From contig NZ_JALKBG010000008.1 in NCBI RefSeq assembly GCF_023016155.1, forward strand, positions 374,501-438,500: a stretch of 64,000 nt of DNA, read 5' to 3'. The translations under genes were made by a program, and so were the position numbers. Of this stretch, positions 47,396-56,269 are shown piece after piece. The notes beneath the pieces were generated by a model. It ran no database searches. It worked only from the letters and a program-made list of their open reading frames with translations, and was not told the origin of the DNA. Origin of the DNA: Aliiroseovarius sp. F20344 (GTDB lineage: Bacteria; Pseudomonadota; Alphaproteobacteria; Rhodobacterales; Rhodobacteraceae). Each line of letters opens with the position of its first letter. Position 1 is the stretch's first letter.

Positions 47396-48097
47396 TTGGA
47401 AATATGGTCCGGGATAACCGAGGCTTTCTGGTTGCTGATCACATTGGATGCGGATCTTGTCGAGATCACGCTGCGATCGCTCTATGTTACACTAACTGCG
47501 CTTGTGATTGCGTCGGCGATTGCCCTTCCGCTTGGGGCCCTTTTGGCCGTGCGCCGGTTCCGGGCGCGGCGGGTCACAATTGCTGTTTTGAATGCGTTGA
47601 TGGGCTTGCCCCCAGTTGTGGTTGGGTTGATCGTCTATGTCATGCTCAGCCGTTCGGGGCCATTTGGTGTGTTAGGGCTACTGTTCACGCCAACCGCCAT
47701 GATTATCGCACAGGTCATCATCATCGTGCCGCTGATCGCATCGATTGCACATCAAGCCCTGCGCGAGCTTTGGTCCGACTATCACGACCTGCTGATCTCG
47801 ATGAATACGACGCAAACCCAACGTGTTCAGGCGCTGCTTTGGGACGGGCGACGCGCGTTGCTGACAGCGTCTTTGGCCGGGTTTGGACGCGCGATTGGTG
47901 AAGTCGGTGCGATTATGGTCGTGGGCGGCAACATCGATCACCACACTCGCGTATTAACCACCGCCATCGCGCTTGAAACCGGCAAAGGTGAATTTGCGCT
48001 GGCCCTTGGGCTGGGCTTCGTTCTGATCGCCATGGCCATCGCGGTAAACCTTGCGATCCACGTGATCAGCCGCACGGAACGAGGAGGCCGCTGGTGA
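47396..48097 (+). CDS. tupB: Tungstate ABC transporter permease
   Basis: This 233-residue protein has five to six helices with the permease EAA-type loop (ALRELWSDYHDLLISM…RALLTASLAGFGRAIGEVGA, in parts). It matches the TupB family. The TTG at 47396 follows AAGGG; an ATG at 47348 in frame is possible but adds 16 non-family-like residues. It overlaps tupC by GTGA. Confidence 0.85.
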   Translation: MEIWSGITEAFWLLITLDADLVEITLRSLYVTLTALVIASAIALPLGALLAVRRFRARRVTIAVLNALMGLPPVVVGLIVYVMLSRSGPFGVLGLLFTPTAMIIAQVIIIVPLIASIAHQALRELWSDYHDLLISMNTTQTQRVQALLWDGRRALLTASLAGFGRAIGEVGAIMVVGGNIDHHTRVLTTAIALETGKGEFALALGLGFVLIAMAIAVNLAIHVISRTERGGRW

Positions 48098-48807
48098 GCA
48101 ATCTCTTCCCCGTCAAACTTGAAGGCGCATTGGTGCGCCGTGCTGGCAAAGTGCTTATCGGTCCTGTGGATCTTGAGCTTCACGCCAAAGGGGTGGCCAT
48201 CGTGATTGGTCCTAACGGAGCTGGAAAAACCTCACTTCTGCGAATGATGCATGGCATCGCCCGGCTGGGTGAGGGCCGAATTGATTGGGCTTGCCCCCCC
48301 AGTGAAGCCCGCGCACATCAGGCCTTTGTGTTTCAACAACCGATTATGATGCGCCGGTCTGTTTTGGGCAATCTAGCTTATCCTCTTCGCTTGTCGGGGC
48401 TATCCCGACCCGAAGCGAACGCCCGTGCGGCAGAAGCTGCCGTGGACGTCGGATTGGGCGAAATGCTTGATCGTCCCGCCCCGTATTTGTCAGGCGGAGA
48501 GCGCCAGAAGCTTGCCCTTGCGCGGGCGCTTGTTACCCAGCCGGAACTGCTTTTTCTTGATGAGCCCTGCGCGTCGCTGGACGGGCGCGCCACCCGCGAG
48601 ATTGAGGAAATCCTAACCCGTGCCGCCGCACGCGGAACCCGTTTGATCATGTCGACCCACGACATGGGGCAGGCGCGGCGTTTGGCGACCGAGGTGTTGT
48701 TCCTGTTGAACGGAAACATCCACGAACACAGCCCTGCCGAAGCCTTCTTTGGCGGAGCCTCCACCGCACAAGCCCAAGCCTTCCTGAAAGGAGATATTGT
48801 CGAATGA
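48094..48807 (+). CDS. tupC: Tungstate ABC transporter ATP-binding protein
   Basis: This 237-residue ABC ATPase has Walker A GPNGAGKTS, signature LSGGERQKLALARAL, Walker B LLFLDEPCASLD and the switch His in STHDMGQARRL. It starts with GTG at 48094, preceded by GAGGAGG and coupled to tupB. It energises uptake with TupB. Confidence 0.92.
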   Translation: MSNLFPVKLEGALVRRAGKVLIGPVDLELHAKGVAIVIGPNGAGKTSLLRMMHGIARLGEGRIDWACPPSEARAHQAFVFQQPIMMRRSVLGNLAYPLRLSGLSRPEANARAAEAAVDVGLGEMLDRPAPYLSGGERQKLALARALVTQPELLFLDEPCASLDGRATREIEEILTRAAARGTRLIMSTHDMGQARRLATEVLFLLNGNIHEHSPAEAFFGGASTAQAQAFLKGDIVE

Positions 48808-49598
48808 AACGGACCATCCTTGCCGTTGTCACATCAACCTTGCTGGCAGGGTCAGCCCTGGCAGACGAGATGAAGCTTGCTGTCACCACATCGTTCCACA
48901 ACTCGGGCCTGTCAGACATTCTGCTACCCCAAATCAAACAGGACACAGGGATCGAGGTGCAGCTTTTGGTCGTTGGAACCGGGCAGGCTATCAAACTGGG
49001 CGAGGCGGGCGACGTCGATGCGATCCTTGTTCATTCACGCAAAGCCGAAGACAAATTTCTGGCGGGCGGGTTCGGAACCCATCGACGCGAAATCATGTAC
49101 AATGATTTTGTGTTCATCGGTCCTTCTGATGACGGCGCGAAATTGGGTGACGCCACCAGCGCGAAAGACGCACTAAAGCGGATTGCAGACAGCGCAGCGC
49201 CCTTCGTCAGTCGCGGGGATGACAGCGGGACACATAAGAAAGAGCTCAGCTTATGGGCAGCCGCCGAGGTCACGCCAGAAGGGGATTGGTACAACGCCGT
49301 CGGGGCAGGCATGGGGGCTGCGCTTAACACAGCAGCTGGTCTGGACGCCTATATCATGGCAGATCGCGCAAGCTGGCTGAACTTTGGCAACAAAGGCGAT
49401 CTGGCACTGGTCTATGCGGGCGACCCCGTGTTGTTCAATCAATACGCCTTCCTGCCGGTGAACGCGGACAAACACCCGCATGTGAAAACAGAATTGGCCG
49501 CCAAGCTTGAAGCTTGGCTTGTCTCTGACACGGCCAAAGCCTTGATCAATGACTACAAAATCAACGGCGAAACTTTGTTTGTGTTCAACGCTGAATAA
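48804..49598 (+). CDS. tupA: Tungstate-binding periplasmic protein
   Basis: This 264-residue protein has a signal peptide (AVVTSTLLAGSALA) and then the TupA pattern: AVTTSFHNSGLSDILLP, VVGTGQAIKLGEAGDVDAIL (in parts), and GDDSGTHKKE for oxyanion binding. The TTS and SGTHKKE segments set TupA/WtpA-like proteins apart from ModA, although molybdate cannot be excluded. ATGA overlap with tupC. Confidence 0.9.
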   Translation: MKRTILAVVTSTLLAGSALADEMKLAVTTSFHNSGLSDILLPQIKQDTGIEVQLLVVGTGQAIKLGEAGDVDAILVHSRKAEDKFLAGGFGTHRREIMYNDFVFIGPSDDGAKLGDATSAKDALKRIADSAAPFVSRGDDSGTHKKELSLWAAAEVTPEGDWYNAVGAGMGAALNTAAGLDAYIMADRASWLNFGNKGDLALVYAGDPVLFNQYAFLPVNADKHPHVKTELAAKLEAWLVSDTAKALINDYKINGETLFVFNAE

Positions 49599-49604
49599 AC
49601 CTGC

Positions 49605-49630
49605 GGGGCAGGGCGTTTCAGCCCTGTCCC
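49605..49630. terminator. Hairpin between convergent tupA and the indolepyruvate oxidoreductase gene
   Basis: GGGGCAGGGC (49605–49614) pairs with GCCCTGTCCC (49621–49630), ten pairs with one G-T, loop of six. It begins 6 bp after tupA and includes the last codons and stop of the convergent gene. No T-run follows, so termination is uncertain. Confidence 0.4.
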
Positions 49631-52600
49631 ATGATATCTGCCACGCGCGACTTGCACGATGTAGTAGCCTCTTCCTTCACTGGGCCAAATCCGCGGACGT
49701 TCAGTGGGGCGGAGAGGACTTCGCGAACCAATTCCATGTCGAGATTTCCGGACATGCCGGGCAGTTTAGACAGGACCCCTTCAAACCAAGTGATCATCGC
49801 ACGCTCATCGCGCCGTTCCTGTGTGTAGCCAAACGGATCAAAGGCCGTGCCGCGCAGGCCTTTCATACCGGACAATAGCCGCATCGCCCCAGTCATCCAC
49901 GGACCAAAGCTGCGCTTGGCAGGGCGGCCGCGCGCATCTTTCTTCAAAGAAAGCAGCGGGGGCGCCATGTGATAGTTGATGCGGAAACCCGGTTCGAATT
50001 CAGCCTCAAGGCGCTCAGCGAAATCAGGTTTGGTGTGCAGCCGGGCGACTTCATATTCGTCTTTAAATGCCATCAGCTTGAACAGGGATTTGGCCGCCAG
50101 CGTGCACAGCTCTTCCGCGTTCTCCGACGGCATTGCCGCGCGAAACTGCTCTAAAGTGGTTTTGTATCGGTTCGCATAGCCCGCCGACTGATAAGCGGTC
50201 AGAAACTCCGCATGCCTGTCCATTAATGCGGCAAGCGATGTGTCGGCAGAGGCAACAGGTTCACTGGCAATCGCAGACGGGTTTTCAGCCAACAGACGGC
50301 CCAAATCAAATGCATGACCGTTCTTTTCGACCGCGACTGAGTTTAGCTGGATCGCCTGTTTCAGGGAAGACAGGCTGACCGGCACCAATCCCTTTTGCCA
50401 TGCATAGCCCAGCAGTATGACATTTGCGAAAACGCTATCGCCAAGGAACTCTTCAGCCAGTTCATTGGCATCAAAGCTCCAAACCGTGTCATCGCCAACA
50501 AGCTTACGGATTGCGGCCTCGCGCTGATCGACCTTCAGCTTAGCATCGCGATGCAGGACAAGATCTCCGGTAGGCATCTCGGCCAAGTTCAAAACGACCC
50601 GAGTGCCCGTTCTGTAGTGAACCGACGCGCGTGGGGCAGACGACACCACTACATCGCAGCCGATCACGGCATCTGCGGCGCGCTGATCAATGCGCACTTG
50701 ATTGATCGCGGCAGGTGAGCGACCAAGCCGAACATAGCTGAGAACGGTGCCGAACTTTTGGGCAAATCCCGTGAAGTCCAGAACGCTCGCGCCTTTGCCT
50801 TCAAGGTGGGCCGCCATCGTAATCAACGCACCCACCGTCACAACACCAGTGCCACCAACACCAGTGACGAGCAGGTCAAAGGGTTTTTCCAAACGGTTCA
50901 GGGGTGGGGAAGGCAGATCTGCTGTCATGCCGGCCATATCCAGCGCCTTGCCCGCATTCTTGCGCCGCACCGCGCCTTCAACCGTCACGAAGCTTGGGCA
51001 GAACCCGTTTAGGCACGAGAAATCTTTGTTGCAGGTGGATAGGTTTACTTTCCGCTTACGACCGAATTCTGTCTCTAACGGTTCGATACTCAGGCAGTTG
51101 CTTTCGACCGAGCAATCCCCGCAGCCCTCGCACACATCCGGATTGATAAAGGCAAAGCGTTTGGGATCGTCCATTTTGCCCCGTTTGCGACGGCGGCGTT
51201 TTTCCGTGGCGCAGGTCTGTTCGTAGATCAGGACGGTCACGCCGGGAATGTCACGCAGATCTCGCTGCACGGCGTCAAGATCCGTGCGCGGGTGGAAGCT
51301 TGTCCCGGCAGGGAAATCAGTACGGTCGAATTTGGTGATGTCGTCAGAAATCAGCGCGATACGCACGATCCCTTCGGCGCGACAGGTCTGTGCGATGCCA
51401 TGTACGCTGACAGGGCCATCCACGGGTTGCCCGCCGGTCATTGCGACGGCGTCATTGTAGAGAATTTTGTAAGTGATGTTTGTGCCAGCAGCGACGGCTT
51501 GCCGGATTGCCAAAGACCCTGAATGATACCACGTTCCCTCGCCAAGGTTTTGGAAGATATGTTTGCCGCCATTGAATTGCGAGGCCACCACTTGCGGCAC
51601 GCCTTCGCCGCCCATCTGCGCGTAACCAACAGTTTCTCGATCCATCCAGCTTGCCATGACGTGACACCCGATGCCGGATGCCGCCTTGCTGCCTTCGGGC
51701 AGTTTGGTCGAGCTGTTATGTGGGCAGCCAGAGCAGAAATAAGGTGTGCGGTTTGCGCCCGGAACGCTGAGCAGAGTCGGTGGCGTGTCGGTCAGTGCCT
51801 TGGCCTTTTGAGGAAGGTTTTCATCCGGAAAGAAGTGATCCAACCGTTCTGCCAAAACCGGGACCAGATCCAGGGGGCTAAGCTCGCCTGTCCAAGGCAG
51901 AAGCGGATCGCCTGCCGCGCGGTGTTTGCCAACCATTTTGTCCGGCTTGTCGCCTGGCCAGTCATAGAAATACTCTTTAAATTGGCTTTCGATGATGCCG
52001 CGCTTTTCTTCGATGACAAGGACCTCTTTCTTGCCACGCACAAAGCCAAGCGCGTCACGCCGCGCCAGCGGCCAGACCATGCCAACCTTGTAAATGTCGA
52101 TCCCAAGACGTCGGCAGGCGGCCTCGTCCAGTCCAAGAAGGCGCAACGCCTCCATCAGATCCAGATGGCCTTTGCCGGTGGTGACGATCCCAAATTCTGC
52201 ATCGCCAATGTCATAGATACGCTGATCAATTGGGTTCGCCTCGACAAAGGCTTCAACCGCGCGCAGCTTGTGTTCGATCCGGGTTTCAATCTCGGGGCTG
52301 GGAAGGTCAGAGTTGCGGACATGCAGCCCACCCGGCGGAAGGTCCAAGTCAGGCAGGGTGAAATCGCGATCACGCGGAATTTCGACGGACTGACCGGACT
52401 CAACGGTTTCAGAAATTGCCTTGAACCCAACCCATGTGCCTGAGTATCGGCTGAGCGCCAAACCGTATTCACCAAAGCTCAGATACTCACCCACACTTGC
52501 AGGATTTAGCGTAGGCATGAACCACGTCATAAACGCGACATCGGACTGGTGCGGCATAGAGGAAGAGACGCAGCCGTGGTCGTCACCCGCAACCACCAAA

Positions 52601-53034
52601 ACACCCCCTTTTTCCGAGGAACCATAGGCGTTCCCATGTCTCAGGGCATCTCCCGAGCGATCAACGCCAGGGCCTTTGCCGTACCACATAGAAAACACAC
52701 CTTCGACGGTGCAATCGGGGTCCAAGACCGCTTGCTGTGCCCCAAGAACTGCCGTCGCGCCCAGGTCTTCATTCACGGCGGGCATGAAGGTAATTTGATT
52801 GCGCTCGGTCTCGTCGCGCGCGCGCCAAAGCTCCAGATCCAAACCGCCCAAGGGGGACCCGCGATAGCCTGAAATAAAGCCTGCCGTGTTCAGCCCCGCT
52901 TTGCGGTCACGGCGCGCTTGATCCAGCATGATCCGCACCAAAGCCTGTGTTCCGGTCAGAAAGACGCGACCGTCTTCGCGCGCATAACGATCTGACAATT
53001 TATAGGAGGAGAAATGGTGAGATTGCTCGGTCAT
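49618..53034 (-). CDS. Indolepyruvate ferredoxin oxidoreductase, fused alpha-beta
   Basis: This 1138-residue enzyme oxidatively decarboxylates aryl-pyruvates to aryl-acetyl-CoA with thiamine diphosphate and Fe-S clusters. Landmarks are an N-terminal pyrimidine-binding domain (GYRGSPLGGLD, NEDLGATAVLGAQQA), a TPP-binding region (GIGCHVMASWMDR, MGGEGVPQVVASQFN), ferredoxin-like cysteines (CEGCGDCSVESNCLS), and a C-terminal gamma-type domain (TGVGGTGVVTVGALI). The start at 53034 follows AAGGAACC; the ATG at 53061 is an alternative. It is divergent from an Lrp-type regulator, suggesting amino-acid-responsive control and use of aromatic amino acids. Confidence 0.93.
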   Translation of the reverse strand: MTEQSHHFSSYKLSDRYAREDGRVFLTGTQALVRIMLDQARRDRKAGLNTAGFISGYRGSPLGGLDLELWRARDETERNQITFMPAVNEDLGATAVLGAQQAVLDPDCTVEGVFSMWYGKGPGVDRSGDALRHGNAYGSSEKGGVLVVAGDDHGCVSSSMPHQSDVAFMTWFMPTLNPASVGEYLSFGEYGLALSRYSGTWVGFKAISETVESGQSVEIPRDRDFTLPDLDLPPGGLHVRNSDLPSPEIETRIEHKLRAVEAFVEANPIDQRIYDIGDAEFGIVTTGKGHLDLMEALRLLGLDEAACRRLGIDIYKVGMVWPLARRDALGFVRGKKEVLVIEEKRGIIESQFKEYFYDWPGDKPDKMVGKHRAAGDPLLPWTGELSPLDLVPVLAERLDHFFPDENLPQKAKALTDTPPTLLSVPGANRTPYFCSGCPHNSSTKLPEGSKAASGIGCHVMASWMDRETVGYAQMGGEGVPQVVASQFNGGKHIFQNLGEGTWYHSGSLAIRQAVAAGTNITYKILYNDAVAMTGGQPVDGPVSVHGIAQTCRAEGIVRIALISDDITKFDRTDFPAGTSFHPRTDLDAVQRDLRDIPGVTVLIYEQTCATEKRRRRKRGKMDDPKRFAFINPDVCEGCGDCSVESNCLSIEPLETEFGRKRKVNLSTCNKDFSCLNGFCPSFVTVEGAVRRKNAGKALDMAGMTADLPSPPLNRLEKPFDLLVTGVGGTGVVTVGALITMAAHLEGKGASVLDFTGFAQKFGTVLSYVRLGRSPAAINQVRIDQRAADAVIGCDVVVSSAPRASVHYRTGTRVVLNLAEMPTGDLVLHRDAKLKVDQREAAIRKLVGDDTVWSFDANELAEEFLGDSVFANVILLGYAWQKGLVPVSLSSLKQAIQLNSVAVEKNGHAFDLGRLLAENPSAIASEPVASADTSLAALMDRHAEFLTAYQSAGYANRYKTTLEQFRAAMPSENAEELCTLAAKSLFKLMAFKDEYEVARLHTKPDFAERLEAEFEPGFRINYHMAPPLLSLKKDARGRPAKRSFGPWMTGAMRLLSGMKGLRGTAFDPFGYTQERRDERAMITWFEGVLSKLPGMSGNLDMELVREVLSAPLNVRGFGPVKEEATTSCKSRVADIMGQG

Positions 53035-53165
53035 CTTGGGTTCCTTGTTAGATTTACCCAATTTATCGCCGTGAATGCGAATAAGGTGACCAAATAGGGT
53101 CGCAATTTCAGAAAAGTCCGGGTAATTATGTCTATAAGATCATGCATTCTGGATAGAATAACCAA

Positions 53166-53624
53166 ATGAAACTGGACGCCCGAGACAGGCAGATTCTGAA
53201 GCAGCTTCAGACCGATTGCCGAATTTCCAACGCCGACCTGGCCGACCAAGCCGGACTTTCCCCATCTGCGTGCTGGCGCAAGACACGATCGTTAGAGGAA
53301 AGCGGTGTCATTGACGGCTACCGCGCAAGTGTGTCGCCGAAGGCTGTTGGTTTAACGTTTCAAGCTTTGGTTCACGTGCAACTGACGCGACACAACCCGG
53401 AGCGATTGCAGGAGTTCATATCCGCGATTGAGGCGCGACCAGAGGTTTTGGAATGCTATGCGACGACCGGGCAAGCGGACTATCATCTGCGAGTGTTGTG
53501 CCGGGATATCACAGCCTACAACGCTTTTCTGGAAGACTTTTTGTTTCGCCTGACCGCCGTTGAAAGTGCGCAAACCAATGTGGTTTTGAAAGAGGTCAAA
53601 CGAAGCTTCGAAGTGCCAGTTTAA
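53166..53624 (+). CDS. Lrp/AsnC family transcription regulator
   Basis: This 152-residue protein has an N-terminal HTH (CRISNADLADQAGLSPSACW) and a C-terminal RAM domain (VLECYATTGQADYHLRVLC). It is divergent from the indolepyruvate oxidoreductase gene across 131 bp, the normal arrangement for a local regulator. The shared interval carries GGTGACCAAATA and AATAACCAAATG, possible half-sites. It ends 2 bp from the convergent dehydrogenase gene. Confidence 0.9.
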   Translation: MKLDARDRQILKQLQTDCRISNADLADQAGLSPSACWRKTRSLEESGVIDGYRASVSPKAVGLTFQALVHVQLTRHNPERLQEFISAIEARPEVLECYATTGQADYHLRVLCRDITAYNAFLEDFLFRLTAVESAQTNVVLKEVKRSFEVPV

Positions 53625-53626
53625 TA

Positions 53627-54748
53627 TCAGCGACTGTCCGCAGAAAGGGACAGCTCTAGATTCTGTAGTGTTTCCGCCCCGATCTGTGCCATGGCGTTGC
53701 TCATCTCGGCGCTCAGGACGTCCCACATGCGGTGCAATCCGGCTTCGCCTCCCGCGGCAATGGCAAACTGAAGAACGCGGCCCACAAATGTGTAATCGGC
53801 GCCGAGTGACAGTGCTTTCAGGGAATCCTCTCCGGATCGAATGCCGCTGTCATAGAAAACGGGAACCTCGGGACCAAGTGCCACGCGGATGTCTTTGAGC
53901 ATTTTTATTGGGGCAGGGGCGCTTTCCAGTTGTCGTGCGCCGTGGCTTGATACCTGAATGGCATCGGCACCAGCGCTGACAAGCTGCTTGGCATCTTCGA
54001 CATCCAGAACGCCTTTGACCACCAACTTGCCGGGCCAAGCGTCACGAAGACGCGCAAGCGTGTCCCATGTGACATTGGCGCGTGTCGCGGTGCGATCGAA
54101 CTCGAACCCGTCCATTTCGAAATTCGCCATCTGCGGCTTTCCTGCGAACAGCGTTGGCAGGGACCATTGTGGATGTAGCGCGAAATCGATGAACTGGCGC
54201 GGACCCATGCGGAAGGGCATCTTGAACCCGTGGCGCAGCTCGCGGGGGCGACGCCCCACTTCGGGGACATCCACTGTTAGGACCAGTGTGGTATATCCTG
54301 CCGCTTTGGCCCGCTCGACCAGCTTGAACGTGTCCACCCCGTCCCCGCTGAAATAAAGCTGAAACCACGCATGGCCGTCGGCTGTTTCAATGATTTTCTC
54401 CATCGGGGTCGAGGCGACGGTCGAAACCCCATGGGGCACGCGGTACTTGGCCGCCAGACGTGCCAGCATCAGGTCTGCGCCCGGTCGTGACAGGTTGCAC
54501 ATGCCCATTGGCGCGATGCCGAAAGGCCGTTCTGCAGGTGATCCAAAAACTTCAGTGGCCAAGGACCTTCGGCTCACGTCTTTCAGGATCCGAGGCCGCA
54601 GAGTAACGGCATCAAGGGCGGCCCGATTGCGCGCCGCCCCTGTTTCTTGTCCGGCAGAGCCGTCGATATAGTCAAACACCATCCATGGCAGCCTGCGCCG
54701 GGCAAGGCGGCGGGCATCTTCCGCACAGTGGATGGCGTTTGCGCCCAT
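53627..54748 (-). CDS. FMN-dependent alpha-hydroxy-acid dehydrogenase, candidate sulfolactate dehydrogenase
   Basis: This 373-residue TIM-barrel flavoprotein is of the lactate dehydrogenase/glycolate oxidase family (FDYIDGSAGQE, GIAPMGMCNL, LVLTVDVPEVGRR). The active-site segment reads VSSHGARQLESAPAP, where the family usually has S-N-H-G-G-R-Q-L-D-G; the catalytic His is kept but neighbours differ, consistent with an unusual substrate. It starts at the comE stop. Given comDE and hps-type genes, sulfolactate to sulfopyruvate is the proposed reaction. Lactate or another hydroxy acid remains possible. Confidence 0.8.
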   Translation of the reverse strand: MGANAIHCAEDARRLARRRLPWMVFDYIDGSAGQETGAARNRAALDAVTLRPRILKDVSRRSLATEVFGSPAERPFGIAPMGMCNLSRPGADLMLARLAAKYRVPHGVSTVASTPMEKIIETADGHAWFQLYFSGDGVDTFKLVERAKAAGYTTLVLTVDVPEVGRRPRELRHGFKMPFRMGPRQFIDFALHPQWSLPTLFAGKPQMANFEMDGFEFDRTATRANVTWDTLARLRDAWPGKLVVKGVLDVEDAKQLVSAGADAIQVSSHGARQLESAPAPIKMLKDIRVALGPEVPVFYDSGIRSGEDSLKALSLGADYTFVGRVLQFAIAAGGEAGLHRMWDVLSAEMSNAMAQIGAETLQNLELSLSADSR

Positions 54749-55302
54749 CAGCTTGCGACCGCTTTCATAAAGCGATCACGGATGATTACCGGATCCATGG
54801 TGATCACCGGCATCTTCGCGTTGCCGCTGTCGCACTTCACGACCATCACGGTGGGTTTGCCAGCGTCGATCGCCTCTTGCAGGGCTTTCCCGGTGTCGAC
54901 GTCCTGAACCTCGACAACATTGTCGCTGCCAGCAGCGCGTGCCATGCCAGCAAGATCGGTCTTCATGCCGGTATAGGTGGGCTGGTCCCCGGTCGAGCCG
55001 TAGGATCCATTGTCGATGATCATCAGGATGTAGTTGTTGGGGGCGTTGTTCCCAATGGTGGGAAGCGTGCCCAGATTGGTCAAAACCGATCCGTCCCCGT
55101 CAATCACGATCACCGTTTTGGGCTGTGCCAAAGCAAGGCCAAGACCGATCGAGGACGCAAGTCCCATGGTGCCGAGCATGTAGAAGTTCGACGGCTGATC
55201 GTCAATTGCATGCAGTTCCTGGCTGGGAATGCCGATGTTGCAGACAACCAGTTGGTCACGAAGGATGGGCGCGATCTCGCGCAGGATTTCAGAACGGATC
55301 AT
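54748..55302 (-). CDS. comE: Sulfopyruvate decarboxylase beta subunit
   Basis: This 184-residue thiamine diphosphate-binding subunit has the GDGSVLTNLGTLPTI motif and the IDNGSYGSTGDQPT loop. With ComD it decarboxylates sulfopyruvate to sulfoacetaldehyde; phosphonopyruvate decarboxylase is a close relative and an alternative. The ATG at 55302 overlaps the comD stop as ATGA and is chosen over 55362. Confidence 0.85.
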   Translation of the reverse strand: MIRSEILREIAPILRDQLVVCNIGIPSQELHAIDDQPSNFYMLGTMGLASSIGLGLALAQPKTVIVIDGDGSVLTNLGTLPTIGNNAPNNYILMIIDNGSYGSTGDQPTYTGMKTDLAGMARAAGSDNVVEVQDVDTGKALQEAIDAGKPTVMVVKCDSGNAKMPVITMDPVIIRDRFMKAVAS

Positions 55303-55805
55303 TGGTCGCCATAGCCTCCCCAGAAGTTGGCGTCGGTCAGGATCGCCACGGGCTTGTTGCACATGAAGGTGTATTTCAGAATGTTGTCAAATTCCTCGAC
55401 ATCGCTTTGCTTGTGGAAGTGATAGGTCGGGATGTTGAGCTGAGCTAACAGCGCTTTGGTATGCACCGCCATTTCCACCTGACAGGCCACGGGTTCGCGC
55501 AGCTCGCCCCGATAGGAAATCAGCATGGGCAAGGGCATCCGGTAAAACTGGGTCAGCGTTGCCAGAGTGTTGATGGTTACGCCGATGGCGGTGTTTTGCA
55601 TGATGATGGCGGGGCGTTTGCCACCCATCCAAGCACCTGCGCACAGGCCCATGCCTTCGTCTTCTTTGTTGGAAGGGATATGGAAAATGTCGTCGCGTTG
55701 GTCGACCTCTTCGATCACGCCAGCCAGTTGCTTGCAGGGAACCGTGGTGACAAACGAGATGTCATTGGCCACCAGATCGTCTGCGATCTTTTTGTCAATG
55801 TTCAT
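55299..55805 (-). CDS. comD: Sulfopyruvate decarboxylase alpha subunit
   Basis: This 168-residue pyrimidine-binding half-enzyme has VTTVPCKQLAGVIEE, SNKEDEGMGLCAGAWMGGKRP (in two parts) and MQNTAIGVTINTLATL, matching ComD. It pairs with ComE to form the active thiamine enzyme. Located between uspA and comE in the minus operon, so its substrate is predicted from operon context as sulfopyruvate. Confidence 0.86.
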   Translation of the reverse strand: MNIDKKIADDLVANDISFVTTVPCKQLAGVIEEVDQRDDIFHIPSNKEDEGMGLCAGAWMGGKRPAIIMQNTAIGVTINTLATLTQFYRMPLPMLISYRGELREPVACQVEMAVHTKALLAQLNIPTYHFHKQSDVEEFDNILKYTFMCNKPVAILTDANFWGGYGDQ

Positions 55806-55832
55806 GGGTAAGCGTCCTGTTTGATTAGAGTT

Positions 55833-56243
55833 CTAGCTGTCTCGGTGCACATGTACTGCACAAGGAGCGTGTCGAACCACGCGTGCAGCCGTTGACCCGA
55901 TCAAGTAATCCGTCAAGCCAGGTTTGTGTGACCCGATTACGATGCAGTCGAAATTGTGGGATACGGCATAGTCGATGATGGCCCGATGCGCTTGACCTCG
56001 TGTGATCTCGGCATTTACGTCGTCCAGCCCGGCCACTTTTTCCTGAAGGATCTCATTGGCGCGTTCAAACCCACGGCGCACGGTGTCTTCGCCGATATAG
56101 GTGCTGACTGATCCCTTTGGCACTTCATAAACGTGCAAAGCTGTGATCTGCGCATTGGCAGCACAAAGCGCGCGTGCAATTTCCAGCGTGTGCTGGGAAA
56201 TTCCATGATCAAGGGCCATGGGAACGAGTATCTTTGTATACAT
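55833..56243 (-). CDS. Universal stress protein UspA family
   Basis: This 136-residue protein has ILVPMALDHG at the start and the ATP-binding IVIGSHKPGLTDYLIGSTAARVVRHAPC pattern (G-x2-G-x9-G-S/T, in parts). UspA-family genes are often found in TRAP transporter operons, where some bind and regulate the transporter. Its role here is inferred from that pattern. Confidence 0.9.
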   Translation of the reverse strand: MYTKILVPMALDHGISQHTLEIARALCAANAQITALHVYEVPKGSVSTYIGEDTVRRGFERANEILQEKVAGLDDVNAEITRGQAHRAIIDYAVSHNFDCIVIGSHKPGLTDYLIGSTAARVVRHAPCAVHVHRDS

Positions 56244-56269
56244 GGTTTATTCCTTTCTGGCGTGTCACG

